Below are positions 26,637-37,895 of a DNA stretch of 64,000 nucleotides, one piece after another. Position numbers and translations under genes: made by a program. The first letter of the stretch is position 1, and each line of letters opens with the position of its first letter. The notes beneath the pieces are model-generated. The model saw only the letters and a list, made by a program, of their open reading frames with translations, was not told the origin of the DNA and did no database searches. The DNA is from Azolla caroliniana. Taxonomy: Eukaryota; Polypodiophyta. The stretch lies in contig JBHGNT010000017.1 in NCBI GenBank assembly GCA_043228905.1, forward strand, positions 11,904,001-11,968,000, in the 5' to 3' direction.

Positions 26637-28980
26637 CGTGGAGCTCATGCTCAATGTAGTTTCTAACTTCTTAAAGACTTGCGTGGAGAAGTCACTAGTA
26701 AACTTTGGATCTCGATCACTCACGATATCCATCGGTAACCCATAAAAACGAAGTAACTCATCAACAAATTGGTAAGCCAATTTAGGAGCTGTTACCGTGG
26801 TTTTAGTATCAATAAATCTGACCATTTTAGTTAGTCTTTCAACCACAACCTAGATGGCATCATGACCTTTTTGGGTGCGAGGAAGGCTAACAATAAAATC
26901 CATGGATATACTTTCCCAGTTATTATTGGGAATGTCCAAGGGATGTAAAAGTCTTGCAGCTTTAAGTCACTCCGCTTTGTTAACCTGACATTGGTGACAT
27001 TTAGTCACATAGCTATGTATGTTAGGACGCATCTTAGGCCAATAAAATTGAGTGGAGATGAGAACGAGTGTACGATGTATTCCAGGGTGCCCTACTGAGG
27101 GTGCATCATGGCATTAAAAAAGAATCCTCTTTTTGACCTTGGGTAAATCTGGAACACAAACCTTCCCATTACGGTAGAGCAAACCGTTAGCAATGTGGAA
27201 GTATTCCTTCGAGGATGTGGTGGTGTCTGTTCCAGACTCAACTCTTGCCCAGTATTTTGCAAAATAACTGTCATCAGGATACTTTCCTCGAAGGTGATCA
27301 TAAAGATCTGATGTTATTTCAGTGAAGCTAAGCCTGTTAACTTCACGGATGCAACGTAGTGCATCAACGACAGTATTCATGGAACCTTTACGATATCGTA
27401 TGGAAAAATCAAAGTCCTAGATGAGATTAGCCCATCGTGCCTTACGACCTTTCAGGTCTTGTTGGTCACAAAAATATTTCAAGGACTCGTGGTCGGAAGT
27501 TACCACAAAGCGATTTCCATAAAGATAATGGCGCCATGTTTTGAGCGCATGTATAACTGCAAATAATTCCTTTTCTTGAACGGTATACCGACATTGAGCA
27601 GAATCAAGTTTCTTACTCTCGAATGCTATTGGTTTACCATCTTGATACAAGACAACACCTATAGCATAATCGCTTGCATCGGTTTCAACCTCAAAAGGTT
27701 TTGAAGGATTGGGTAAAAGAAGTGAAGGAGCCTTGCACACCAGGTCCTTGAGTTCCTTAAAGGCGAGGTCTAGTGTAGCATTCTAGACAATAGGTTTTGT
27801 AGACTTACGCGTTTGACCTTTTAGAAGATTAGTAAACGACGTCATCAATTGGGAGTAATTACGAAGGGATTTTCACAAAAACTCGACAAAACCAAGGAAT
27901 GATCGAACTTCTCGAATATTCCGAAGAGTGGGCCAAAGCTTGATTTTCTCGATGCGAGAAGGATCAATTTCAACTCCTCGTTCGGTTATGAGATGTCCAA
28001 GATAAGTAATTGATTTCTTGAAGAACTCACATTTTGAGATCTTCACGTAAAACTGTTTGTCACACAATGTTTGTAAAACAAAGTGGACATGTTTAGCATG
28101 TTCTTGTAATGTACGACTATAAACTAAAATATCATCCAAGAAAATAACGACAAATTTTCCAAGTTGTTCTCAGAAAATGTCATTCATTTCTTGTTGAAAT
28201 GTAGCCGGAGCATTGGTCAAACCAAAAGGCATAACCAAAAACTCATAATGGCCATAGCGCGTACGAAATGTCGTTTTAGGAACATCATCCTCACTTATAC
28301 GAATTTGATGGTAGCTAGTACGGAGATCAAGTTTCGTAAAATATGGAGCTCCCTGGAGACGGTCAATTAGATCGTCAGCTTGGGGCAATGGATACGAATT
28401 CTTGATCATCACTTTATTCAAGCGTCAGTAATTAATACATATACGCCATGTGCCCTCTTTCTTTTTAACCAAGAGAACTGGTGCCCCCCATTGAGATCTG
28501 CTATAACGTATATAACCCATTCATAAATAGTCCTTGAGTTGCTTATCTACCTCATCCTCTCCAGATCGACTTAAGCGATAAGGAGGTACACTTATTGGTG
28601 CAACGCCAGGTACAATATCTATACGATGGTCTATATTACGTTTAGGAGGTAAACCATCTGGTAGTTCACTCGGAAAAACATCACGAAAATCATTTAATAT
28701 TTCATCAAGTTGTTGTTGTTCAAAATATGTTAATTGAACGGAGACATTATCGATATTGTAAACATGAATGTCCGGATCAAGTACACAATGAAATAGAGTA
28801 GAACAAGACAACTCAGATATTGATGGACACGAGGAAACAATCAAGAGGGATTGTTTTTTGACACATTGAATAAAATGAGTACAATCGTTCAGTACAAAAG
28901 TTATTGAAAGATGAACCCAATCAATAAATAAAGAAGATTTTTTATTATAAAACCAGGGATAACCCAATATTACATCGTTG
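26637..28980 (-). pseudogene. G1 pol: reverse transcriptase, RNase H, integrase N-terminal half
   Basis: Minus-strand gypsy pol with stops. [20 protein letters not shown] and [14 protein letters not shown] (about 28190-28360), then catalytic FLDDILVYSRT near 28110-28145. RNase H: ETDASDYAIGVVLYQDGKPI near 27640-27690, then VTSDHESLKYF. Integrase: zinc residues in CHDAPSVGHPGIHRT and CHQCQVNKAE (about 26990-27120), then the core with SMDFIVSLP, where the first catalytic Asp lies, and DIVSDRDPKFTS. The frame is interrupted at 26637 by the Tat-like element and goes on at 9945. Stops are TAG/TGA/TAA at about ten places. Confidence 0.87.
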
Positions 28981-28984
28981 GTAC

Positions 28985-29260
28985 AAAGATTCTTACATGG
29001 AAGTCTACTTCCTCTATATAAGTATCAATAGAAATTCCTAATGAATGAATTGCCGCGTTGATGTATTGTACTCTTCCATCAGCCAAGTGCATCGTGTAGG
29101 TGTGATCACTTACGGTGGGTTGGATTCCCCATATCTAAACCAAACGATCATTGACAAAGTTGTGTGAGCTTCCCGAATCAAATGAAAATTATACAAGAGA
29201 TCCATTGATATACCTATTTGCACATAGTAAATCATTGGGACCCAATACATAGTGAGGGAA
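28985..29260 (-). pseudogene. G1 aspartic protease
   Basis: On the minus strand FDSGSSHNFVNDRLV (about 29145-29190) is the active-site region of a retroelement aspartic protease, which cuts the polyprotein. Stops occur just upstream and downstream. It lies between the gag zinc knuckle and the RT. Confidence 0.7.
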
Positions 29261-29371
29261 GGAACATTGACAATTACTTAAATGATGTGTATAGACCTAA
29301 AGGACATTAGGAATCTGACCTTTATGGTTTGTAGCTTTAGCTTTGTTGTCGTGCTCTTGCCGTTGGAGCTT

Positions 29372-30253
29372 TCAACATTGCTCTTTTGTATGACCCTTCT
29401 TTTTGCAGAATACACAAAAAGGATGTTGTCGCTTACAATCGCGATCCATGAATTCGTTGGGTGTCTCGCGTTTCCCAACGAATTGCGATTGCTTAGTCCC
29501 GGGCGCTTCATTGGGTTTGTTGTGGTCCTTCTTCGAAGTGCGTTGATAGTGAAGAACTATTTCAACGACCTCGTCGAAGGATTTTGGATCCTTATCGTGC
29601 ACTATCCAGTGATAGTCCGAATTGGGGATGCCATTGACAAAAGAAGTTATTAACTAGTTGTCCCCTTCAAGACCCGATGTTTGGATTTGGGTTCTAGCAT
29701 GGTGGACATAGTCTTCTAGTGAGGAAAATTTCTGACTAGAGAGGTTCATTAAAACTTGTGCTGCCTCAGTTCGAGAGGGAGGTTGCAGAAATTGACCCTT
29801 GAAAACTGTGACAAAATTTGTCCAGGTATCGGGCAATTTCCCCAAAGTACGGAGCCCACGCCACCAGGCGGCGACCTTACCCCCTAGTTCTCAGCCGACA
29901 TATGCAATCTTCGTACTATCTGGCGTGGGATAGAGCTCAAAATGAGACTCCCATCGGCCTAGCCGCGTGCAGATTACTTGTTCGATTCTTTCCTTTTTGT
30001 CTCCCGTAAATGGCTTAACGACAAACGATGGTTCACCTTGTCCCTCATAAGGTCTATTAGTCTCACGTTGTAAACTAATGACATGTGCCTCGAGAGCACT
30101 TTGAGATTGCCGAAGTTCGGTCATCTGTTGAGCGATGAAACTAAGGTATTGGCTTATTTGCGAAAAATACATCTCAATGGACATTTGTCCAGGAGGATTC
30201 CCTTGAGTTCCTTCCGCTTGAGCGGATGACATGGGGTCGTTATTTTGAGCCAT
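29372..30253 (-). pseudogene. G1 gag
   Basis: Starts at ATG 30253 with MAQNNDPMSSAQAEG. It has an N-terminal helix-rich segment (ISQYLSFIAQQMTELRQSQS), then the conserved gag core (VVKPFTGDKK and FVTVFKGQFLQPPSRTEAA) and a C-terminal CCHC knuckle (CVFCKKKGHTKEQC, about 29375-29415). Two in-frame stops, one after AYVG and one after EGDN, mean it is no longer functional. Confidence 0.85.
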
Positions 30254-31299
30254 TAAATGATTATTTCTGGAAAAGAAATAGGATAAGGTCAGAGAGATAG
30301 TCATAACATCATGTCGTGATGTAAACATATCATGGGCGAACATTAATCGATATCATTATCTCACGTCAATACCCCTCTAGACATATAAGATGAGGTTCAA
30401 GATCAGGTTACTATGGTAACACAAAGGTGTTTTAAAAACCATGGGGGTGACGATTTAATGTCTTTCCCTGATCTCTATATCGATTTTTTCATGGCGGCTC
30501 CTTGAGGCTCAACCATGTATGTTTGCATCATGAATAGTTTATACACGAAAAAAATGTAACAATAAACTATGTTTCAGTGCCCACATATGTGGTTTCGGCT
30601 CTTTAAGTCCTATTACAAGGACCCCGAAGTGCACTTAGACCTTAAGTCTAAACATGTGTTATAGTCATATGTATCAACGATGTTGTATGGTCTTGGTCAT
30701 ATTTGAACTCGAGACCTCGAGAACAAATACATTAAACACTTGAGCCAACCAAGTAGATTGCTCTTCTTTGAATGTTTAATGTTTCATGCGTATAAGAGAT
30801 ATGCAAGGCATTTGCCCATATATGTTTTTTTAAAAGAAACATATATGTCAAGAGTCCTTATTTTGCCCTCATTTACTACAACTATGTTGGTACGTTACCT
30901 AACCTCAAATCTCGTAATTACGATGGCATACGCCAAAGTGCAACCTAATGGTCAAGCCAAATGAGCCCTCTTTTCATAGTAGGTCCACGTGGCCCATCAC
31001 ATGGTCACGTCATTACGAATGCCTCTCGTAAGAATGATCTCATGGTGGCATCGTATCCATGTAATGAGGGAGGGATGTTGGATACGTGTGTCATAGGAGC
31101 GACCTCACATGAAGTGGGTCAAGCCCTACGTACTCAACATCATTATGGCTATAGGCGTTTCTTTACGTAACGAAATATCAAAGTCACCAATGGGGATTTC
31201 AACAATAAAAAATTGTGGAAAAAAGGGATGGTGACAACGCTATTCTCACAAAAATGTGAGGACGGCCACCAAGATCCTTTCCCCGAAAAGGAAAACATT
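30254..31299 (-). other. G1 leader, gag-proximal part
   Basis: Untranslated leader of G1 between gag and the TnA insertion; no supported gene. Weak hits: a tRNA-like A/B box pair at 30700-30747, described separately. The remainder of the leader lies at 50503-51137. Confidence 0.55.
30690..30755 (-). repeat. tRNA-like (SINE-like) segment
   Basis: On the minus strand an A-box match TGGCTCAAGTG (30747-30737, fits TRGYNNARNNG) is followed after 28 bases by GTTCAAATA (30708-30700), which fits the B-box GWTCRANNC except for the last base. This resembles the tRNA-derived head of a plant SINE, but no body or poly(A) tail was identified. Confidence 0.35.
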
Positions 31300-31327
31300 C
31301 GAGGTCGAAAGCATGCGAGTGGAAACA
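31300..31327 (+). repeat. TnA left TIR
   Basis: CGAGGTCGAAAGCATGCGAG followed by TGGAAACA. Its inverse at 50475-50502 differs at three adjacent positions only. The core GCATGC is itself palindromic. Confidence 0.8.
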
Positions 31328-31654
31328 ATTACCTATGTCCTTGACATAGCTAATTAGCTATGCAAAAAGCTACCATTGATAAATAGTCATTTTAGTAAAA
31401 AGCCATCATTAATAAATTAAGTATGCAAAAAACTACCATTGAAAATACTAGAGTGTTTTAATTACATATGTAAATGAGTGCCATAAATGTGTAACATAAA
31501 TTAATGTGTGCACCATAAATGTGTACCATAAATTATATATCGAATTCCTAGGTCCATTATGCATGATCCTTTGCCACATCACGTAGGCCATCTCTAGTTG
31601 AGTATTGTGGGTTAGTTGCTACCACTGTTGCTAAACCCTATCGAGTCCACCTGC

Positions 31655-32240
31655 CGCCACTCTACACTGAGGGGCCGCTACTGTGCGTTCCAAGCATAAT
31701 CAAAGAGCTGCTCAATCTGACGGGGTTCTCTTCTCTATGACACTCTACACTCAGGGGCCACTGCTGATCATTCCAAGCATCATCAAAGAGCTATTCAATC
31801 TGACGGGGTTCTCTTCTCTGTGCCACTCTACACTCAGGGGCCGCTATTGTGCGTTCCAAGCATCATCAAAGAGCTGTTCAATCTGACGGGGTTCTCTTCT
31901 CTGTGCCACTCTACACTCAAGGGCCGCTACTGTGCGTTCCAAGCATCATCAAAGAGTTGTTCAATCTGACGGGGTTCTCTTCTCTTTGCCACTCTACACT
32001 CAGGGGCCGCTACTGTGCGTTCCAAGCATTATCAAAGAGCTGTTCAATTTGACGGGGTTCTCTTCTCTGTGCCACTCTACACTCAGGGGCCGCTACTGTG
32101 CGTTCCAAGCATCATTGGTAACTGTTCAATCTGACGGGGTTCTCTTCTCTGTGCCACTCTACTCTCAGGTGCCTTCTCTGTGCATTCCAAGCATCATCGG
32201 TAACTGTTCAATCTGACGGGGTTCTCTCCTCCATTGTCAT
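31655..32240 (+). repeat. 83-bp tandem repeat, about seven units, subterminal in TnA
   Basis: The word CTGACGGGGTTCTCTTCTCT recurs at 31717, 31800, 31883, 31966, 32049, 32132 and near 32215, an 83-base period. The array decays to the right up to about 32420. 83 is not a multiple of three, and the apparent reading frames across it are by-products. It lies between the left TIR and the first gene. Confidence 0.93.
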
Positions 32241-33360
32241 CATTCTACACTCAGTTTCCGCTATTGTCCAGTCCCGGATTGCTTCCACATTTCGATTTGA
32301 CGGAGTTCACTCATCCAACGGCAACATTCTACACTCAGTTGTCGCCATTGGTCGGTCTTGGATCGCCTCCTCAACTGTTCGATCCAACGGAGTGAACTCC
32401 TCTACTGTTCAGTCTTGGATTGCAATAACTTTTCTGTCTATTGATTATCTTGTGTATTGTTGTGTCTAATCTTGTGTATTGTGGAATATTTTTGTGTATT
32501 GTTGTTGCCCATAGCCATCTTAAATACTTGTTTTTTTTTCTGGAAATTTAGGGTTTTAACATGTCCAGCCAAATAGAAGGGGAAGAAGGGTGTTTAGAAT
32601 TACCCCTCAATGATCATAAGGATAGGGATGATGCTATCAGGACACAACAAGCCATACGAAACTATTAGGCAGAAAAAAAAAGGAAACATCGTCAATTGTT
32701 GAAGGATACGAAAGCCACACTCAGTAAAGGTAAGGATAGTTTAGCTGAGAATGTAAGTAATGCGACTACCATCATAGAGAGAAAGGTTGTAGACTATTTC
32801 AATGTTCAAACCAAGCACATCAGCAATGAAGAAAAGAAGGTAGTACTTTATGGAATATGTAATGATCCATTGATAAAGGACTTAGTTGATTGTGATGGTC
32901 TTAATGCAAACATATCATCTATTTTAGTAAATAATCTTCGTAATAGTTTCGTATCCATGAGCAGGTCAGAAGATGATCTTGTCTTAAAAAGGTCTAGTCT
33001 AATGATGTTACTTAATAGTGATGTTGACGATATAAACATCAGTGAGCTATCTAAGGTAATTGGTGTTAGTAGAAAAACAATGTACAATACAATGAACCGT
33101 ATAATTTCCTCGGGTGAAGGAACTAGTCTACTAAAGCTAACTACAAGATGTAAGCCAATGACACCCATACCATTTGAAATCAAGGATGTAATCACAATGT
33201 TTTGGACTAATGAGAGTAGGGTTTCACCCAATAAAAAGGATTTATGCAGGAAACGTGTTGGAAGAAATCAATACGAGGAGCATCCCATTCATCTTCTTGA
33301 TGTACCTTAGGTATTTACATTTATCTCAACATTTGTTTTGACTCTACACGGAAAGTTAAT

Positions 33361-34140
33361 TAGCTTATCAATTACATTTGCCTAAGTTAGCTACTAGGAT
33401 AGCTACTACATAGGTAACTGGCTACTCTCAATAGCTACTACCATGATAGCTAATTAGCTATTCTCAATAGCTAATTTAGGTACTACTAGATAATTAGCTG
33501 TCCTGGTAGCTAGTTAGCTATTTCGTTATTACCAGCTAATTAGCTACTAGGAAAGCTAATTAGCTACCATGATAGCTAATTAGCTTACTAGGACAGCTAA
33601 TTAGCCACCGTGATAGCTAATTAGCTACTAAACCAGCTAATATGCTACCATGATAGCTAATTAGCTACTAAACCAGCTAATTAGCCACCATGATAGCTAA
33701 TTAGCTACTAGACTAGCTAATTAGCTACCATGATAGCTAATTAGCTACTAGACCAGCTAATTAGCTACTAGGACAGCTAATTAGCCACCATGATAGCTAA
33801 TTAGCTACTAGACCAGCTAATTAGCCACCATGATAGCTAATTAGCTACTAGGAAAGCTAATTAGCCACCATGATAGCTAATTAGCTATTAGGAAAGCTAA
33901 TTAGCCACCATGATAGCTAATTAGCTACTAGAATAGCTAATTAGCCACCATGATAGCTAATTAGCTACTAGGATAGCTAATTAGCCACCATGATAGCTAA
34001 TTAGCTACTAGGACAACTAATTAGCTACTAGAATAGTTAATAAGCTACTAGAATAGCTAATTAGCTACTAGAATAGCTAATTAGCTACTAGAATAGCTAA
34101 TTAGCTACTAGAATAGCTACTAGGATAGTTAGCTAGTTAC
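33361..34140. repeat. TAGCTAATTAGCTA satellite in the TnA gene 1 intron
   Basis: Tandem 20-base units such as GATAGCTAATTAGCTACTAG alternating with GAAAGCTAATTAGCCACCAT, giving a 40-base higher-order period. The word TAGCTAATTAGCTA is a perfect 14-base palindrome. It fills nearly all of the intron between 33311 and 34170. Confidence 0.93.
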
Positions 34141-34323
34141 GAGAATAACTAATTCCCCTTTATTACGCAGGTCGATTTATTTATTAGGTTCAAACGAATG
34201 CAGCCAACTATCAAAGTTCAACTACGAACATTCAAGTCTCTTACGCCACAGTTTGTGAGACGCTTAAAGGATCGATACACATGTTGTTGCATTTACCATG
34301 TACAGATGGGTTTTTTGAAGGAC

Positions 34324-34328
34324 TCTGT
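34324..34328. repeat. TSD TCTGT of the solo LTR
   Basis: TCTGT at 34324-34328 and 35078-35082. With one copy removed, the TnA gene 1 frame is intact. Confidence 0.87.
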
Positions 34329-35077
34329 TGACAGGAACCCGACGTTCCTTATGCGCAACGCTCGGCCACAACCGAGCGTAGAATGATACACAGAAAACAG
34401 AAAATTAAACACGACACAAAGGAGAGGAAGATGCACAGGAGGTTTACGTGGAAAACCCAAAGAGGGAAAAACCACGGCAGCCCACAGGCTGCAAACTGTC
34501 ACTATGTGAGAATGTACAACAGTGAGTTCACTAAGGCTACGACCTCGTGCTCACAGATCTTCGCCACACGCGGCGGTTACAACAGAGGCAACGACCTCTT
34601 TCTCTCTCTCTCTCTGTACACTATTACGTGCTCTCTCTTCTTCTTGCACCAACAAGGAAGAATGACAACAACTACTAAAAGTTTGCCCTAAGTCATATTT
34701 ATACTAATATGACTTTTCGGCTATTTACAAATGTAGCCTCGATGGGCTCTCAAAAAAACATATTTACGAATATGTCTCTTCATCCAGTTCTCACCGGGTC
34801 TGTACCATCCGGCTCTCCGTAGCCGGGTACTCCTCATCCGGTTCATACCGGGCCTGCACCATCCGGCTCTCCGTAGCCGGGTACTCCTCATTCGGTTCAT
34901 ACCGGGCCTGCACCATCCGGCTCTCCGTAGCCGAGTACTCCTCATTCGGTTCATACCGGGCCTGCAACATCCGGCTCTCCGTAGCCGGGTACCCCTCATA
35001 CGGCTTCGGCCTCGGCCGAGTTTGTTCATCGGCACTGTTCTTCTTCCTTCCCATCCGGAGGGACCTGTTTCCCAACA
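34329..35077 (-). mobile_element. Solo LTR related to copia D, with 54-bp repeats in U3
   Basis: 749 bases. On the minus strand it starts TGTTGGGAAACAGGTCCCTC and ends GGTTCCTGTCA. It is flanked by TSD TCTGT, so a complete element once inserted here and LTR-LTR recombination removed its body. The U3 has four copies of a 54-base unit (34800-35000; CTCTCCGTAGCC recurs at 34813, 34867, 34921, 34975). The 3' third resembles the copia D LTR (CTCGGTTGTGGCCGAGC). Confidence 0.87.
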
Positions 35078-35106
35078 TCTGTTAATCTACTACGTCACCA
35101 TAGCGC

Positions 35107-35834
35107 TGTCGTAGTGTATTTTGTACACTACGTGAAAAACGTATATAGTATTAGATTCAATAAAAAATGAAGAAATAGAAGAAAATAGCAAAATAAATGG
35201 AACATGCATAGGGCAAGATTCGAACCTTGCACCTCCATGTTAATAATGTAATGTCTTACCATTACACTAGCATTTCATTAGTGTTAAAGCATAGATGTCC
35301 CACATAGAAAGGTAAATTCACGCTAGGATAAACATTAGAAAAACGCATAACAAAAGAAAAAGCTACACATACACATCTAGCGTGCATGATAAAAAACGCA
35401 CAAGTTAGAAAAAAGCATGATCACTTTAGATAAAGCATATAGTCTATCTATAGGAAAAGCATGGGGTCTATAGTTAGAGAAAAAGCATGGATTACTAAGA
35501 CTTCCTCATCACTACATAAGGATGGGGAGCACAATGTAATTGTGTGTGAAAAATATTTGGAAACTGGATATGTTTCTAAAAAACACCAATTAATAAACTA
35601 TACTCGTGGGATTCACGAGAATTCTATATCATTCTCTTTCAACCGAAGTTTATATTCTTATATTCATATTGATTAATCTAATACAATACACTCGTGGGAT
35701 TCACGAGATTGCTATAACTCTTTCTTACAACATATTTATATTCTTATTAGCCTTAAAACTCTCCTCTTTCTAGTCCAAAACCCCAGCGGTTCCCACCCGA
35801 CTCACGCAACGATCCGGAGCCGAAAGGCACGACA
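35107..35834 (+). repeat. Array LTR 1
   Basis: Contains at its start the perfect hairpin CGTAGTGTA-TTTTG-TACACTACG, and later two copies of the hairpin CTCGTG-GGATT-CACGAG (about 35610 and 35691). On the minus strand it has consensus tRNA A and B boxes (see 35205-35275). Confidence 0.93.
35205..35275 (-). promoter_or_regulatory. tRNA-like Pol III A and B boxes inside the LTR (antisense)
   Basis: On the minus strand TAGTGTAATGG (35269-35259) fits the A box TRGYNNARNNG at every position. GTTCGAATC (35225-35217) fits the B box GWTCRANNC at every position, 33 bases further on. This is tRNA-like spacing. A full cloverleaf was not convincing. The same segment recurs in all five LTRs; in LTR 2 a C-to-T change (near 38057) alters the conserved G of the A box. 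Function is inferred only. Confidence 0.55.
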
Positions 35835-35872
35835 CAGTTGGTGAACCCGACGTGAAGGCGGGTGGCAAGGAG

Positions 35873-37894
35873 ATGGAGAATCAACAAGAGGCAATGAGCA
35901 TAACGATGATGATGATGTTCGAGCGGATGCTACAAGAACAACGAGTGATGTCGGAGATCACGGGGGCAGTAAAGCGGCTCGTACAACGAAACGGACAATT
36001 CAACGGAAACGATGTGTCATGCTATCTACGTGACTACAAGGCGGAGATGATACGATGTGGGATACCGGAAGGATTGCAAGTGACATCCTTCAATCGGGTG
36101 GCCACGGATGAGCTACAAGAAAGAATCTACAAGATACGGCAACAAAACTCGACATGGGGGTCATTCGAAGAAGCTTTACGAGAGACATATGATTACAAGA
36201 GATCAAAGGGACAAGATCGGCGAAAATTCGACGAATGGGTGGCATCGGAGAAGACCCACCGAAGTGCAACACAAGCATTCCTAGAGTTCGAGCATCGTCT
36301 TGCTCAACTCTCGGAGCAGGAACAAAGATTGGTGGGGGAGGACAAAGTCCTAATGTTCGTAAGATCGATTGATCGGAAAGAAAGGAAGGACATCGGGATT
36401 GAACTCGAAGACGATGACGGTGCGAATGGTCTTACCGAAGATTGGGCCGAAGTCCAAAGGGTATGCCGGAGACATGATGAGAGGAAGATGAGAATCTTGT
36501 CAACAACATGGCCGATGAAGGATGGTCGATTGAGGAAAAACGATGAAGCCAATATGAAGGCCGAAATACAACATGATGGTACCACGGGAGAAAGAGTGGA
36601 ACAAGACACCCACTCGTCTTGTGAAAGAACGATGGCGAAGGATAAGGCCGATAATGCAAGTGTAGAAGGAAATTTCGGGATACAAGTGCCCGAGACATCG
36701 GGTCAAAAAGGGGTAAGCATAATAGATGTTTGCATAATTGATGCAGATAAAGAGTGTGAAGCGGATGTGATTAAGGAGGTAGCCACAAAAGACGAAATCG
36801 AATCGGAGGTGGCTATGGACGAATCAATGGCGGATTGCCATATCGAGACTTCCCCACCACTGATTCCAGAGACTCCGGCGGTTGCGATCGAAAGGCAACG
36901 TGAGACCGAAGAGACGGAAGGTGGCGGAGAGAAAACGAATGTCGAAGCCGACGAATATGATGAAGAGATAGCCGAGAAGAATGCTAAGGGTGAAACTACG
37001 AAAGAAGGTAATACCGAGGATTCATGCCAACAATATCTAGAGACTTCGGCGGTTGTGTCCGAGAACCAACGTGAGACCGGAGAGACGGGAGATGGCGGCG
37101 AGGAAGGTAAAGTCGGAAGTCGGTTCGGATGGAAAATGATCCATCCGAAATTCCAATCTAAAAGAAAGTGCGACAATGCGGAGGTCGGGTCTACGACGGG
37201 AGAAGCGCGTAATACAGAGCACGCTCTACGGCGAATAAAGAAACGTGTGTTATGGCGAATAAAGAAGCACGCGCTACGGCGAGAAAAGAAGCATGCATTA
37301 CAACCACACGAGGACCGAACAACGAGCACATATCGGAGGACCTACGTGGCGAACAACGGAAAGAAGTGCCGAAAGTCGAACCGGACAAGACAGGTGAAAA
37401 CGAAGAAAAGAAAGCAAATCCGGACGAAAAGAAAAGAAAAGAAACCGACCCGAAAGAGCACTGAATCGGTAAAAACCGATCAACCGAGTCCGGATCGACC
37501 GAATACAAATCGGAAAGGAAGCCGAACTAAACGAAAGACGATCCGACGAGACCGAATCGGAAGTAAGCTAATCCGACTAAACCGAAAATCCGAAAAGAAG
37601 TCGAGATTGATGAAGAAAAGAAAGAGGGCAAGAAAAGATACTACCGCGGATGACAAGGACCAAGCGGGCCATGCAAAAAGCGAACGAAGACTATGGTGGA
37701 TCGGATGGCGACAATGGTTCGGGTGGAAAGAATGGATGTGCTCCAAATGGAGAGACAAAGTCAACATAACAAGAGAAGTCGAGGGTACTACGAGCCGGCA
37801 ACAAAACCAATCGGGTAGAGACCGGACGGAGGAGACTAACAAACACCAACAACTTTGGCACATACCGGAGGATGTGCGGGTTTGGAGGGGGTGA
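35873..37894 (+). CDS. Array unit 1: gag-like protein with a basic tail
   Basis: 673 codons from ATG 35873 (an upstream in-frame GTG at 35852 follows the PBS). Residues about 1-220 resemble a retrotransposon gag core: Met-rich start (MSITMMMMFERMLQEQRVM), then FNGNDVSCYLRDYKAEM, WGSFEEALRETY and FLEFEHRLAQL. The middle (about 220-440) is acidic and has a duplicated block (TPAVAIERQRETEETE, then TSAVVSENQRETGETG). The end (about 450-640) is extremely basic (HALRRIKKRVLWRIKKHAL; KKRKRARKD), suiting RNA binding. There is no zinc knuckle, protease, RT or integrase. The frame is intact in all four units, in contrast to the other elements. Confidence 0.85.
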   Translation: MENQQEAMSITMMMMFERMLQEQRVMSEITGAVKRLVQRNGQFNGNDVSCYLRDYKAEMIRCGIPEGLQVTSFNRVATDELQERIYKIRQQNSTWGSFEEALRETYDYKRSKGQDRRKFDEWVASEKTHRSATQAFLEFEHRLAQLSEQEQRLVGEDKVLMFVRSIDRKERKDIGIELEDDDGANGLTEDWAEVQRVCRRHDERKMRILSTTWPMKDGRLRKNDEANMKAEIQHDGTTGERVEQDTHSSCERTMAKDKADNASVEGNFGIQVPETSGQKGVSIIDVCIIDADKECEADVIKEVATKDEIESEVAMDESMADCHIETSPPLIPETPAVAIERQRETEETEGGGEKTNVEADEYDEEIAEKNAKGETTKEGNTEDSCQQYLETSAVVSENQRETGETGDGGEEGKVGSRFGWKMIHPKFQSKRKCDNAEVGSTTGEARNTEHALRRIKKRVLWRIKKHALRREKKHALQPHEDRTTSTYRRTYVANNGKKCRKSNRTRQVKTKKRKQIRTKRKEKKPTRKSTESVKTDQPSPDRPNTNRKGSRTKRKTIRRDRIGSKLIRLNRKSEKKSRLMKKRKRARKDTTADDKDQAGHAKSERRLWWIGWRQWFGWKEWMCSKWRDKVNITREVEGTTSRQQNQSGRDRTEETNKHQQLWHIPEDVRVWRG

Positions 37895-37895
37895 G

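Noticed and set aside
31655-32240. Regular 83-bp units resembling a CRISPR array
   Set aside because: Units are contiguous with no unique spacers, no cas genes are present, and the context is eukaryotic.
32561-33310. Free-standing host gene with an HTH
   Set aside because: Its frame continues across later insertions to 47343 and the whole lies within TIRs with an ATT duplication, so it belongs to a transposon.
35205-35275. A functional tRNA gene in each array LTR
   Set aside because: A and B boxes fit, but acceptor and anticodon stems do not pair well, so only a tRNA-like module is claimed.
36703-37329. 208-codon minus-strand frame repeated in each array unit, with other minus frames of 61-172 codons
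   Set aside because: Antisense shadows of the intact gag-like frame; composition (Ser/Phe/Arg rich) follows from its codons.
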